Source: Parapedobacter luteus
Lineage (GTDB): Bacteria > Bacteroidota > Bacteroidia > Sphingobacteriales > Sphingobacteriaceae
Length of the DNA stretch: 64,000 nt
Reading direction: 5' to 3'
Assembly (NCBI RefSeq): GCF_900168055.1
Contig: NZ_FUYS01000013.1
Coordinates: 1 to 64,000 of the forward strand
Shown here: positions 16,632-25,377 of the stretch, in pieces
Position numbering within the stretch: position 1 is the first letter of the stretch
How the letters are laid out: every line of letters begins with the position of its first letter
Position numbers and translations under genes: made by a program
Notes under the pieces: model-generated
What the model was told of the DNA's origin: nothing
Databases searched by the model: none
Seen by the model: only the letters and a program-made list of their open reading frames with translations

Positions 16632-19600
16632 TTAAAACGTTACATTAATGCCAAACAGGAATGCCCGGGATACTGGGTAAGTGCCCATATCCATTAAATC
16701 AGTCGATTCAGGGTCCAAACCCGTGTAGTTGGTATGCGTAAAGAGGTTTTGACCCGATGCGTACAGCCGGATGTTCTGCACTCCCCATCGAGTTTGCTGT
16801 AGCAGGTTACCAAAAGAGTAACCCAATTCTACGTTTTTCAGCCTCATATACGATGCATCTTCCACGAAGATGCTGGAAATGCGACTACTGCCGTTGTCGG
16901 TAAAACTCACCCGTGGAATGCTATTCGTGCTTCCTTCGCCATTCCAGCTGCCCAGCACGGCGGTCGTATAATTGAAAGGACGCGTATCATAATCGAGGAT
17001 CTTTTTTGCATCGTTGTAGCGGTCTACTCCGGCCACGCCCTGCACCAACACGGACAAGTCAAATCCTTTCCAGGCAGCGGACAGGTTGACACCATAGGTG
17101 AGATCCGGAATAGGACTACCGATAAAAGTGCGATCCATATCATTGATAATCCCATCACCGTTTAGATCCTGAAAGCGAATATCGCCCGGCACGGCCGCAG
17201 GATTGGCAGTGCCATGCAAGTGCTGGCCGATTTCAGCCGTATTCTGGTAAATACCTTCCATGACGAAGCCGTAATAAGCGTTTAGCGGCTGACCCACCTG
17301 CGTACGGCTGACCGTGCCGGAAATATAAGGTAAGTTGGTATGCAGCTTCCTCACTTCGTTAGTCAGCGTAGCGAGGTTGGCATTTACAGCGTAGCTGAAC
17401 CCGCCGGATGTGGCTCCCCGGTAACCGACTCCAAATTCCAAACCGGCATTACGTACCTCACCGGCATTGACGACCGTGGGATCGACATCGCCGCCAAGAC
17501 TAGGCAAGCTGATGGGAAGCAGGATGTCCTTAGTCTGCTTGATGAAATAGTCTGCCGTAAAAGTCAACCTGTTGTTTAATAGACCAACATCCAACCCGAC
17601 GTTATGCTGGGTAGTACTTTCCCATCGTAGGTCGGGATTTCCATAACGGGCAACGACAAAGTTTTCCCCGTCTCTACGGTACAGGGTCATGTAGTCGTAG
17701 TTGCCCAACGAAGCCTGATTACCTAACGAACCGGTACTTAGACGAAGTTTAAGGTTAGCTAGCCAATTCACATCCTGCATAAATGCTTCGCGTGAAATAA
17801 CCCAGCCCGCCGATACCGATGGAAAATACCCCCACTGATTATTTTGGCCAAAGCGGGATGAAGCGTCGGCACGGAGGTTGGCTGTCAGCAGATAGCGCCC
17901 ATCAAACACGTAAGTAGCGGTTCCAAACAGTGAGAATAGCGCCCACTCCGAGCCGATACCACCGTTCCAAAGATCAAGCTCAGTACCGCCAAGGTCTATG
18001 TACCGAAAGGCATTGTCTTCATATTCAAACCGGCTACGCGACGCATTGATGGATGATCCCGTAAACCGAATAAACTCTGTTCCCGCCAATGCACTGAACA
18101 CATGCCTGCCACCAAATGTCTTATTATAGGCGAGTGTGTTGTTCCATGTAAATGTAAAGTCGTCGCCACGATCCTCGTTGAGCGTATTTGGCCGATTCTG
18201 ACGTCCCAGCCCTTTATCCACCTCGTTACCTCCTCCGTCGTCGTCACCGAAATTACGGAAGAACGCCTTATTGTGGTTGAAGTTAATATCTACCCCAAAA
18301 TTGGTTTTAAACGTCAACGATTTATCGCGCAACACATCAAACTCAGCAAACACATTGCCGAACGTCTTAAACTGTGTGCGGGTATTGTCGGTAAAATAAG
18401 CCAACGCTACGGGATTGGAGGTAAGTTCGTATTTATTACGCTGGTCGGCACCAACGCCCTCATAGAAAGGCAGATCAGTAAACGGATCATCCGCTCTATA
18501 ATTCGGGTCCGAGGGATCTTTATATACGCTGAGTACTGGCGGGCGGAGCAAGGCATGCCGGATGATACCGGGAGCATCTCCTCGCGAGGAGAGCGGGCTC
18601 CGCTGCTCATAAGATAACTGTACATTCGTTCCGATGCGCAAGCGCTCCGATAAATCGCTGTTAACGTTGGTGCGGAAATTAAACCGCTGATACTTATCAT
18701 TGTCAAATACAACGATGCCGTTTTGGCGGTAATATCCCCCGGAGAGGAGATATCGTGTCTTATCAGTACCACCGCTTGCTGTAACCTGGATGTTCTGCGA
18801 ATGTCCCGTCTCAAAGAGCTCATCCAGCCAATTTGTGTTCGCCAGATCCGTACGGGCCCTATCGGCAGTGTAAGGATTAGTCCCGCTATATCCAGCATTA
18901 TTCCAAGCCTCTTCCAATTTACCGAGATATTGTTGCGTATTAAGCATAGTGGGGAGTTCGGCAACACGTTGTATGCCGTTGAAATAATTGATATCCAAGG
19001 TCGTCTTACCAGCTTTACCTTGCTTCGTTGTGATGACTACCACACCGGCAGCGGCCCGCGCACCGTACATGGCGGCAGCAGAAGCATCTTTCAAGACATT
19101 CATAGACTCAATGTCTTGGGGGTTGATAAAGGTGAAGTTGGTAGAAGGCACCCCGTCGATGATGTATAATGGGTCGTTGCTGCCAATTGTTCCTACGCCG
19201 CGGATGCGAATATCGATAGGATCCCCTGGTGCACCGGTAGATTGGCTCACCTGCACCCCCGCGACCTGTCCTTGCAACATCTGACCGATGTCTGGAACAC
19301 GCCGTTTGGATGCAGCTGCCATATCCACACTTCCAATAGCTCCGGAAATGTCCGTACGGCGCTGGCTCGTATACCCTACAATGACTACTTCATCCAAGTC
19401 ATTGGCGGAGGGCTGTAACGTTGCGTTGATTGTAGTCTGATTTCCTACTGTTATTTCCTGGGGCGTGTAGCCAATGTAGCTAACGACCAGAACTTGTCCC
19501 GGCGACGCGGGAATCGTGAAGCGGCCGTCTTCGCCCGTGCTGGTTTTCTGCTCCCCCCCTTTTATCTCCACTGTTGCACCGGCAAGGGGCATACCGCTTT

Positions 19601-19715
19601 CATCGGTGACCCGGCCACTAATAGATGGCTGAGCCAAAGCAGGCTGAAATACCATACTGTACAGCATGCAAACAAGCAGCATGGGCTTGCGGAATAATCG
19701 TTTAATTGGTTCCAT
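16632..19715 (-). CDS. SusC/RagA-family TonB-dependent glycan transporter (PUL 1)
   Basis: 1027 residues. Signal peptide (PMLLVCMLYSMVFQPALAQP), carboxypeptidase-regulatory-like domain at ~30-105 (ISGRVTDESGMPLAGATVEI), then the SusC plug start DEVVIVGYTSQRRTDISGAI and the plug motif NDPLYIIDGVPS, followed by the 22-strand barrel ending in YPVSRAFLFGINVTF. It forms the energised outer-membrane channel for oligosaccharides with the SusD encoded downstream. First gene of the PUL transcript; a TAnnTTTG element lies 37 nt upstream of the start. Confidence 0.96.
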   Translation of the reverse strand: MEPIKRLFRKPMLLVCMLYSMVFQPALAQPSISGRVTDESGMPLAGATVEIKGGEQKTSTGEDGRFTIPASPGQVLVVSYIGYTPQEITVGNQTTINATLQPSANDLDEVVIVGYTSQRRTDISGAIGSVDMAAASKRRVPDIGQMLQGQVAGVQVSQSTGAPGDPIDIRIRGVGTIGSNDPLYIIDGVPSTNFTFINPQDIESMNVLKDASAAAMYGARAAAGVVVITTKQGKAGKTTLDINYFNGIQRVAELPTMLNTQQYLGKLEEAWNNAGYSGTNPYTADRARTDLANTNWLDELFETGHSQNIQVTASGGTDKTRYLLSGGYYRQNGIVVFDNDKYQRFNFRTNVNSDLSERLRIGTNVQLSYEQRSPLSSRGDAPGIIRHALLRPPVLSVYKDPSDPNYRADDPFTDLPFYEGVGADQRNKYELTSNPVALAYFTDNTRTQFKTFGNVFAEFDVLRDKSLTFKTNFGVDINFNHNKAFFRNFGDDDGGGNEVDKGLGRQNRPNTLNEDRGDDFTFTWNNTLAYNKTFGGRHVFSALAGTEFIRFTGSSINASRSRFEYEDNAFRYIDLGGTELDLWNGGIGSEWALFSLFGTATYVFDGRYLLTANLRADASSRFGQNNQWGYFPSVSAGWVISREAFMQDVNWLANLKLRLSTGSLGNQASLGNYDYMTLYRRDGENFVVARYGNPDLRWESTTQHNVGLDVGLLNNRLTFTADYFIKQTKDILLPISLPSLGGDVDPTVVNAGEVRNAGLEFGVGYRGATSGGFSYAVNANLATLTNEVRKLHTNLPYISGTVSRTQVGQPLNAYYGFVMEGIYQNTAEIGQHLHGTANPAAVPGDIRFQDLNGDGIINDMDRTFIGSPIPDLTYGVNLSAAWKGFDLSVLVQGVAGVDRYNDAKKILDYDTRPFNYTTAVLGSWNGEGSTNSIPRVSFTDNGSSRISSIFVEDASYMRLKNVELGYSFGNLLQQTRWGVQNIRLYASGQNLFTHTNYTGLDPESTDLMDMGTYPVSRAFLFGINVTF

Positions 19716-19751
19716 TCGTCATAAATTTAATATATGTATAACTGGCAAGGG

Positions 19752-19759
19752 CAAATGTA
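19752..19759 (-). promoter_or_regulatory. -7 element of the PUL 1 promoter
   Basis: Read on the minus strand, TACATTTG matches TAnnTTTG. Start of transcription is expected near 19747, leaving a ~31-nt leader before susC. No good -33 TTG lies 19-20 nt upstream, which fits an activator-dependent promoter. Confidence 0.5.
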
Positions 19760-19766
19760 ACAGCGG

Positions 19767-19789
19767 AATACAACACGTGTATTACACTA
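19767..19789. promoter_or_regulatory. Overlapping palindromes upstream of susC, possible binding site of the hybrid regulator
   Basis: AATACA-N5-TGTATT (19767-19783) overlaps the perfect 11-bp dyad GTGTATTACAC (19777-19787). The block lies just upstream of the -7 element, at about -20 to -42 relative to the predicted start, where an AraC-type activator would sit. A TACACTA half-site (19783-19789) also occurs in the operators of the three RNA modules at 24-28 kb. Confidence 0.4.
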
Positions 19790-19837
19790 TAGTTGCATTT
19801 TTATGTACTTTCAAGCAAAATGCTGACGAACAAATAG

Positions 19838-22800
19838 TTAAGAATTGATTTGAAGCCTAGAACGGTATTCATTTGGCGAGCAGCCGTAGTGCTTCTTGAA
19901 TTCACGGAAAAAATACGACTGGTTGTTGAAGCCTATTTGGTAGAAGATTTCAGTAACAGTAAGTTCGGTAGTAGCCAGCAGGTGCGTGGCCTGCTTGAGC
20001 CGAACATGGCGGATAAACTCCGAAGGAGTCATTCCGCTAATGGTCTTTAGCTTGCGATAAAGTTGCATCTTACTCATGGACAACGCTTCTTCCAAAATGC
20101 CTGCATTCAACGCTGGATTCTCCAGGTGTTTCATAATTTGTGCAACCAGCGCTTCCAGAAAATCATCTTGTTCGGGATTACCCGTATGGACGAGGTTTTC
20201 AACTGAGTCAGCATGCCGGAGCCGTTGGTGTAAGCGATGTTGTTGCTCAAACAAATTTTTGATGCGTATAAGTAGATGGCTGCCATGAAACGGCTTGGCA
20301 ATATAGGCGTCAGCGCCTACCTCGTAGCCCTCATTACGTTGCTCAAGAGCGCCCTTCGCCGATAGGATAACAAAGGGAATATGACAGGTGGACGGAGCGT
20401 TCTTAACTTTCTGGCAGAGGGAAAGGCCGTCCATGCCAGGCATCATCACATCACTAATGATGAGGTCCGGCGGATGATTGCGGATGACCCCGATTGCCTC
20501 CATGCCATCAGTAGCCTCATAAATAATGTAATAAGGCTTGAGCACCTCCCGAATCAGATAGCGGATATCCTGCTCGTCCTCAACAACAAGAACTGTTCGT
20601 TTATGTGCTTCGGTCAGCTTCTCCAACAGCGCTACTTTATTGTAGTCGGCGGCGTTGAGTAAAGACGGTGCAGCAGGCGTTGCCATTTCGGCATAGATCG
20701 ATGGAAGGTAGCGCGAAGGCTCGTCAGCGGCCTGATGGTCATTCGCCGCAGGAATGGGTAATGCAACGCGGAAGGTAATCCACCCCTCCGCAATTGTCGC
20801 TTTGATTTCACCGGCGAGCAAACTCACCAATTCTTTGGTAAACGCCAGGCCAATACCTGTACTATAATGCCCGGCATTGTGTGTCTTTCCGGTCTGGAAT
20901 TTTTCGAAGATGCGTAGGGCTTCGCCGGGTGCCAACTGGCAGCCAGAATTGGATACCTGCAACTGGAGGACCCGTAGCGATTTATTCAGCGAGGCCGAAA
21001 ACACGATGTGCTCATGCGAACCGGCATGCTTGAATGCATTAGACAGGAGGTTAAACGTGATTTTTTCCAGTTTGTCGCTATCTGTGGCCAACTGCAGTCC
21101 GTCTGGCACATGGTACTCGTAAGTAATATGCTGCTGCTCACTCATCGGCTCGAAAAGCTGGCAAAGGTTGGTCAGCAGTGCCGTCACGTCGAGCTGACGA
21201 TAATCTGTTTGTAGGTGACCGGCCTCGGCTTTACGGAATTCGAGCAATTGCTGCACCAAATAGGTGAGGCGCGAAGCCTGCTGCCGCAACATAGCGATGA
21301 GCGCCTGACGCTTGGCAGGCTGGGATACGGACGGGGCATTCTCCAGTTGTTCGGCGACTCCCATAACCAGCGTGAGCGGCGTTTGTAATTCATGTGCGAT
21401 GTTGGTAAAAAAGTTTAGCTGGTTTTCGTGCAACGCTTCGTCTTTCTCCCGCAAGCTGAGCTCCAATTGCAGGCGATGCTGAATTTCCAACCTGTTCTTG
21501 TGGTTGTTGTACAGCCAATAACCGATGGATACCAAAACAAAAGCTGCCGTCAAGAGTGCGGGCCATGTCAGCCACCAATATGGAGAAATATGCACATCGA
21601 GCATCGGCGTAGCGGCCGTCCACACCCCACTACCGTTTGACCACTTGACCAATAGCCGATAGCTGCCTGGCGGCACATTGCTGTAGCTAATCTTCCCGTC
21701 TGCACCATGATATTGCCATTCGATATCGTGGCCCTCCAGTAACCAGGCATAGGCACACTTATCAGCTTGAAGGTGGCTCAATGCATGGATTTCTGCCGAA
21801 AAATAGTTCTGATTGCGAGACAACGTAAACAATGGTGGCGTGCCACCATTCGGTTGTAACACCTGATATTCAGCATCTCCCATACGCCAACCACCAAGTT
21901 GAAGACGCTGGATGACCAAATTGGGGAGATCCGTATCATTAGGAATTTGCTGCGGCTGGAAATAGTTGAGCCCGTAAATGCCCCCGAAATAAAGGAAGCC
22001 AAGGGGATCCTTCCAAACCGCCCCGTCGCTGAATTCGGCGCTCTGCAGGCCGTCGTTTTGCTGAAACTGCACAACCAAGCCGCTTTCAGGCTGAATACGT
22101 GCCAACCCTTTATTCGTGCTAATCCAGATGTGCCCCTCCTCATCTGAAGTAATTGCGTGAATAGTATTGTTGGGGAGGCCATCTGCTGCAGTAATTCGCT
22201 GAAATGCAGGAACGCTGTCGTTTACATCATGCAACGATATCCAATTAAGCCCAAAACTGGTCCCTACCCACAGCCGATCGCGCTGATCGCGATACAGCGA
22301 CAATACGTCGTTATTTGACAGACTGCCCACATAGGTGAAGGCCTTAAAATTGGTAATGTGACCGGTAGCTTTGTCCAACAAGCTCAGCCCCCCATAGCGA
22401 CAAGCCACCCAGAGCTGGTTATCCAATCCCAGGCAAAGTGAGTACACGATGTCATTGGCAAGCCCTTCACCTTGAGGAACATTCTGATATTGCCGAATAA
22501 AGGTGACATGCATCCTACCAGCCGCGGTTTCATCCACGCGGAGGTGGAGCAGGCCGTAACCGCTTGTCCCCACCCATAATGTCCCATCATGATCTTCGAC
22601 AATGGCATAAACCGATCCGAATTCAGGAAAGTTTTCGTGCCCTTCCAACGCATCCCAATTATATAGCTTTTGTCGGCGGCGGTCATACACGGCCATCCCA
22701 CGCCCATCGGTACCAATGTATACGAGGCCCTTCGTTTGGCTGCCAACAATGGCAAAAACGTCGTTATTTACCAAATTGTTGGTCGTTGATACCTGCCTCC

Positions 22801-23950
22801 AATTGTCTTGATGTGAACGCTGTGGCACAAAATCGCGAAGGATAGCAATACCACCTCCCTTAGTTCCTACCCAGAGATCTCCGTCTACTTCCAATATCGC
22901 CCTCACTGGGGCACGTGAAGCCATGCTCTCGGGCGAGATTGTATAAAAAGGGTTGTTGCGCGGGGACACACGGACAAACCCGTTACCATCAGTGGCTACC
23001 CAAAGTAATTGATCCTTGCCGACAGCCCAGTCGCGCACGTTCATTGCCCTAAGCACACCAATGCCAGCATCCAGCGGCTGAGGAGCAAACGAAGCGTCCA
23101 ACGCCAGTATACCTTGGGTCGCCAACGCAATGTAATACCGATCATCATACCATACCATGGTACCAACCGAGTGCCCCAATGATGCGATATGCTGATAGTT
23201 GAGCATACCGGGGGTGATACGGTAAAGATTGCCCAATCGATCGCTCAGGAAGATCGCACCATTGGCCTCGTGCAGCCCGGTAATGGGGTACTGTTTTACG
23301 GGAAACTGGTAAACCAAACGAAACGTATCAGTTGAAGCCAATTCGTAGACGAAAGCTTCGCCAGTTTGCGTAAGCGTCCAAAGCCGATTAGATGAGTCTA
23401 TCCGGATTTTTGTAAGCGGTACGGAAGCACCGGGCAAGGTGCATGCCAAAAATGTATCGCGCCCCGCATCATAGCGCGCCAATCCGTGCTGTGGAGTACG
23501 GGCATAAACCACTCCGGCGGTGTCTACGGCAACCTCAAACTCATCTTCCCGAATACCCTTTGCAACTGGCTGATAAAAATAATGTTTGAACCTGCCGGAC
23601 GACTTGTCATAACTTGAAATCCCCTCGACGGTGCTGATCCATATCCGGCGTTGACGATCCTGAGCCAGCCCTTGCACAATATTGCTAATTAACCCTTGTG
23701 AACGAGCTTTGATCTGGTAGTTGAAAACGTGAAAGTCTTTACCGTCATAACGGTTCAATCCGTCCCATGTACCTATCCATAACATTCCATCAGCATCATG
23801 AAGTAGGCAGTTAACCGCGCTATTCGATAACCCATATCGGTTGTCAAATTGATGAATGTTATAGGCCGGCTTCAAATGCTGGGCGTAAGTAGTATGCCCC
23901 AGGATCGCCCCCAACACTACTAAAACCGAAAAGGTTAGTCTACCGCCCAT
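19838..23950 (-). CDS. Hybrid two-component system regulator (sensor kinase, receiver and AraC DNA-binding in one chain)
   Basis: 1370 residues. Signal peptide (VLVVLGAILGHTTYAQ), then two seven-bladed periplasmic propellers made of reg_prop repeats (LWIGTWDGLNRYDG, LWVGTSGYGLLHL, HIWISTNKGLARIQ), a Y_Y_Y domain before the membrane helix at ~792-814 (WWLTWPALLTAAFVLVSIGY), a HisKA domain with phospho-His853 (NIAHELQTPL), an HATPase domain, a receiver with Asp1167 (LIISDVMMPGMDG), and an AraC helix-turn-helix pair at ~1290-1365 (ATHLLATTELTVTEIFYQIG). Such regulators bind a specific oligosaccharide in the periplasm and activate the adjacent PUL. It lies directly upstream of susC on the same strand. 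A TATTTTTG at 23955-23962 (minus) would give a leaderless start. Confidence 0.96.
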   Translation of the reverse strand: MGGRLTFSVLVVLGAILGHTTYAQHLKPAYNIHQFDNRYGLSNSAVNCLLHDADGMLWIGTWDGLNRYDGKDFHVFNYQIKARSQGLISNIVQGLAQDRQRRIWISTVEGISSYDKSSGRFKHYFYQPVAKGIREDEFEVAVDTAGVVYARTPQHGLARYDAGRDTFLACTLPGASVPLTKIRIDSSNRLWTLTQTGEAFVYELASTDTFRLVYQFPVKQYPITGLHEANGAIFLSDRLGNLYRITPGMLNYQHIASLGHSVGTMVWYDDRYYIALATQGILALDASFAPQPLDAGIGVLRAMNVRDWAVGKDQLLWVATDGNGFVRVSPRNNPFYTISPESMASRAPVRAILEVDGDLWVGTKGGGIAILRDFVPQRSHQDNWRQVSTTNNLVNNDVFAIVGSQTKGLVYIGTDGRGMAVYDRRRQKLYNWDALEGHENFPEFGSVYAIVEDHDGTLWVGTSGYGLLHLRVDETAAGRMHVTFIRQYQNVPQGEGLANDIVYSLCLGLDNQLWVACRYGGLSLLDKATGHITNFKAFTYVGSLSNNDVLSLYRDQRDRLWVGTSFGLNWISLHDVNDSVPAFQRITAADGLPNNTIHAITSDEEGHIWISTNKGLARIQPESGLVVQFQQNDGLQSAEFSDGAVWKDPLGFLYFGGIYGLNYFQPQQIPNDTDLPNLVIQRLQLGGWRMGDAEYQVLQPNGGTPPLFTLSRNQNYFSAEIHALSHLQADKCAYAWLLEGHDIEWQYHGADGKISYSNVPPGSYRLLVKWSNGSGVWTAATPMLDVHISPYWWLTWPALLTAAFVLVSIGYWLYNNHKNRLEIQHRLQLELSLREKDEALHENQLNFFTNIAHELQTPLTLVMGVAEQLENAPSVSQPAKRQALIAMLRQQASRLTYLVQQLLEFRKAEAGHLQTDYRQLDVTALLTNLCQLFEPMSEQQHITYEYHVPDGLQLATDSDKLEKITFNLLSNAFKHAGSHEHIVFSASLNKSLRVLQLQVSNSGCQLAPGEALRIFEKFQTGKTHNAGHYSTGIGLAFTKELVSLLAGEIKATIAEGWITFRVALPIPAANDHQAADEPSRYLPSIYAEMATPAAPSLLNAADYNKVALLEKLTEAHKRTVLVVEDEQDIRYLIREVLKPYYIIYEATDGMEAIGVIRNHPPDLIISDVMMPGMDGLSLCQKVKNAPSTCHIPFVILSAKGALEQRNEGYEVGADAYIAKPFHGSHLLIRIKNLFEQQHRLHQRLRHADSVENLVHTGNPEQDDFLEALVAQIMKHLENPALNAGILEEALSMSKMQLYRKLKTISGMTPSEFIRHVRLKQATHLLATTELTVTEIFYQIGFNNQSYFFREFKKHYGCSPNEYRSRLQINS

Positions 23951-24039
23951 ATTTCAAAAATAAGGATCTTTACCGGAATCACACCTAGAAAACCTGTTTA
24001 TGTCAAGACCGCCGAAAACAATTTTTTTTTAAATTTTTT

Positions 24040-24069
24040 TTGCTTAGTGTACATTTTACACTATCTTTG
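24040..24069 (+). promoter_or_regulatory. Promoter plus operator of RNA module copy 1
   Basis: TTG 24040-24042, 19-nt spacer, TATCTTTG 24062-24069. The dyad TAGTGTA-CATTT-TACACTA (24045-24063) fills the spacer and ends on the first two bases of the -7 element, so a bound protein would block polymerase. Same geometry as in copies 2 and 3, but with a different 5-bp centre. Confidence 0.75.
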
Positions 24070-24073
24070 TGGC

Positions 24074-24139
24074 ATCATAATTTAGGTTTATAATTGGTTA
24101 GTTAAAAAGTCTCCATCCTCCCCGTTTGGAGACTTTTTT
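24074..24139 (+). ncRNA. Putative small RNA, module copy 1
   Basis: Predicted 66-nt transcript. It begins with a 28-nt block (24074-24101) identical in all three copies, then an 11-bp hairpin (24104-24114 with 24128-24138) with the 13-nt loop ATCCTCCCCGTTT, and ends in a T-run. No start codon or reading frame of any length. Compared with copies 2 and 3 the stem carries two compensatory base-pair changes, evidence that the RNA structure is maintained. The hairpin lies at the 3' end of the convergent TIM-barrel gene, whose stop codon overlaps the T-run. Confidence 0.65.
24104..24139 (+). terminator. Terminator hairpin of module copy 1, probably bidirectional
   Basis: AAAAAGTCTCC / GGAGACTTTTT (11 bp) with T-run to 24139. 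Read on the minus strand it also ends in a T-tract, so it can stop transcripts of the TIM-barrel gene whose stop codon is at 24138-24140. Confidence 0.8.
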
Positions 24140-25034
24140 ATGCCCCGTCGCAAATCTGTAGCGCCTGCTTTAGCGATGCTAGTGCGTTTGGCCGCTTTGG
24201 AATGAATTCTTGCGCTACATAGCCTTTGAATCCCGTCTCTTGAATAGCTCTCATTATCGCAGGGTAATTGAGTTCTTGCGTGCTATCAATTTCATTTCTG
24301 CCAGGCACGCCGGCGGTATGAAAATGGGCGATGTATGCATTATACTTCTGTATGGTATCGATGATATTACCTTCCATAATCTGCATATGGTAAATATCAT
24401 AAAGTAGCTTAAAATGATTGGACCCTATTTCGTCACATACCGCTACACCCCAAGCCGTATGGTCGCATTGGTAGTCAGGGTGGTCAACTTTGCTGTTCAG
24501 CAATTCCATCACCAGGGTAACGCCATATTTTTCAGCGGTATCCATCACCCGTTTCAGACCGGCGACGCAGTTTTTAATACCTTGCTCGTCATCTAGCCCA
24601 TTACGATTGCCCGAAAAACAGATAAGCTGATTGTAGCCAGCGGCAGCGACCTTCGGAATCATCGCTTCATAACTCGCTACGAGTTCGTCATGGAGTCTTG
24701 TGTCATTGAATCCTTCAGTGATACCTCGCCCTGCTCCATGTGGCAGGGCCGCGTGTAGGCCATACTGCTGCAATACGGGCCACTCGTCTGGTCCTACCAA
24801 ATCAATGCCCGATATGCCTATTTCCTTTGCCGCTTGGCATAAATCTGGCAGAGGGATAGACGGATAACACCACCGACAAACCGAATGATTGATTTTACCT
24901 TTCAACACCGGAGGAAGGGCAGCATTGGAAGCAGCGATGTGAGGAAGCACCCCGCTTGCCAATATTGTAGCCCCCGAGACCGTCACTGTCTTTAGCGCAC
25001 TTCTCCTAGACAATATTTGCGGTGCTGGTTTCAT
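24138..25034 (-). CDS. Exported hydroxypyruvate isomerase-like TIM-barrel protein
   Basis: 298 residues from ATG 25034; a TTG at 25061 is in frame but lies inside the predicted -7 element. Tat-type signal: ILSRRSALKTVTVSGATILA, with twin Arg and a hydrophobic stretch. The mature part is a sugar-isomerase TIM barrel of the Hyi/xylose isomerase-like superfamily: ISGIDLVGPDEWPVLQQYGL, MELLNSKVDHPDYQCD (metal-ligand Glu and catalytic region), HFKLLYDIYHMQIMEGN, IAHFHTAGVPGRNEID and YVAQEFIPKR (second Glu). Likely activity: aldose-ketose isomerisation or epimerisation of a small sugar acid in the periplasm; substrate unknown. It lies between RNA modules 1 and 2 and next to PUL 1. Confidence 0.85.
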   Translation of the reverse strand: MKPAPQILSRRSALKTVTVSGATILASGVLPHIAASNAALPPVLKGKINHSVCRWCYPSIPLPDLCQAAKEIGISGIDLVGPDEWPVLQQYGLHAALPHGAGRGITEGFNDTRLHDELVASYEAMIPKVAAAGYNQLICFSGNRNGLDDEQGIKNCVAGLKRVMDTAEKYGVTLVMELLNSKVDHPDYQCDHTAWGVAVCDEIGSNHFKLLYDIYHMQIMEGNIIDTIQKYNAYIAHFHTAGVPGRNEIDSTQELNYPAIMRAIQETGFKGYVAQEFIPKRPNALASLKQALQICDGA

Positions 25035-25058
25035 GGTCAGTCTTTTTACAATGTGTGC

Positions 25059-25089
25059 CAAACTTAATGAAAGTTATACAGAAATGCAA
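25059..25089 (-). promoter_or_regulatory. Promoter of the TIM-barrel gene
   Basis: On the minus strand TTG (25089-25087), a 20-nt spacer and TAAGTTTG (25066-25059). The start is expected near 25054, giving a ~20-nt leader before ATG 25034, which supports that start codon. Confidence 0.6.
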
Positions 25090-25177
25090 TTCTCGCCGGT
25101 TTGCCGTCATCGCTTCCCAGTGATGGTTATTATCTTTCTAAGCCGCCCACGCCTACTTCAAAAAAATAAATTTTATT

Positions 25178-25207
25178 TTGCATAGTGTAAAAAATACACT
25201 ACCTTTG
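25178..25207 (+). promoter_or_regulatory. Promoter plus operator of RNA module copy 2
   Basis: TTG 25178-25180, 19-nt spacer, TACCTTTG 25200-25207, with the dyad TAGTGTA-AAAAA-TACACTA at 25183-25201. Confidence 0.75.
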
Positions 25208-25211
25208 CAGT

Positions 25212-25283
25212 ATCATAATTTAGGTTTATAATTGGTTAGTAAAGGTTTCCATTCTCCCCGTTTGGAAACCTTTCGTTTTTTTT
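25212..25283 (+). ncRNA. Putative small RNA, module copy 2
   Basis: Predicted 72-nt transcript with the 28-nt invariant block at 25212-25239, then a 10-bp hairpin (25241-25250 with 25264-25273), loop ATTCTCCCCGTTT, and eight T at 25276-25283. Nearly identical to copy 3. It lies between the stop of the M14 peptidase gene (25378, minus) and the promoter of the TIM-barrel gene. Not coding. Confidence 0.65.
25241..25283 (+). terminator. Terminator hairpin of module copy 2
   Basis: AAAGGTTTCC / GGAAACCTTT stem, 13-nt C-rich loop, T8 tail. The remainder of the gap up to 25377 shows no gene or other signal. Confidence 0.85.
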
Positions 25284-25377
25284 ATCCGCCGCCTTTCACA
25301 ACCAATCAGTCGTCATTGGCTGAGGGCTACAGATTCTTTCGATCACATTGCTTAGCGGATGTGTGTTCATGGCACAT

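Noticed and set aside
23955-23962. TATTTTTG directly before the hybrid regulator ATG as a firm promoter.
   Set aside because: The -33 position reads GTG, not TTG; kept only as a comment on possible leaderless starts.
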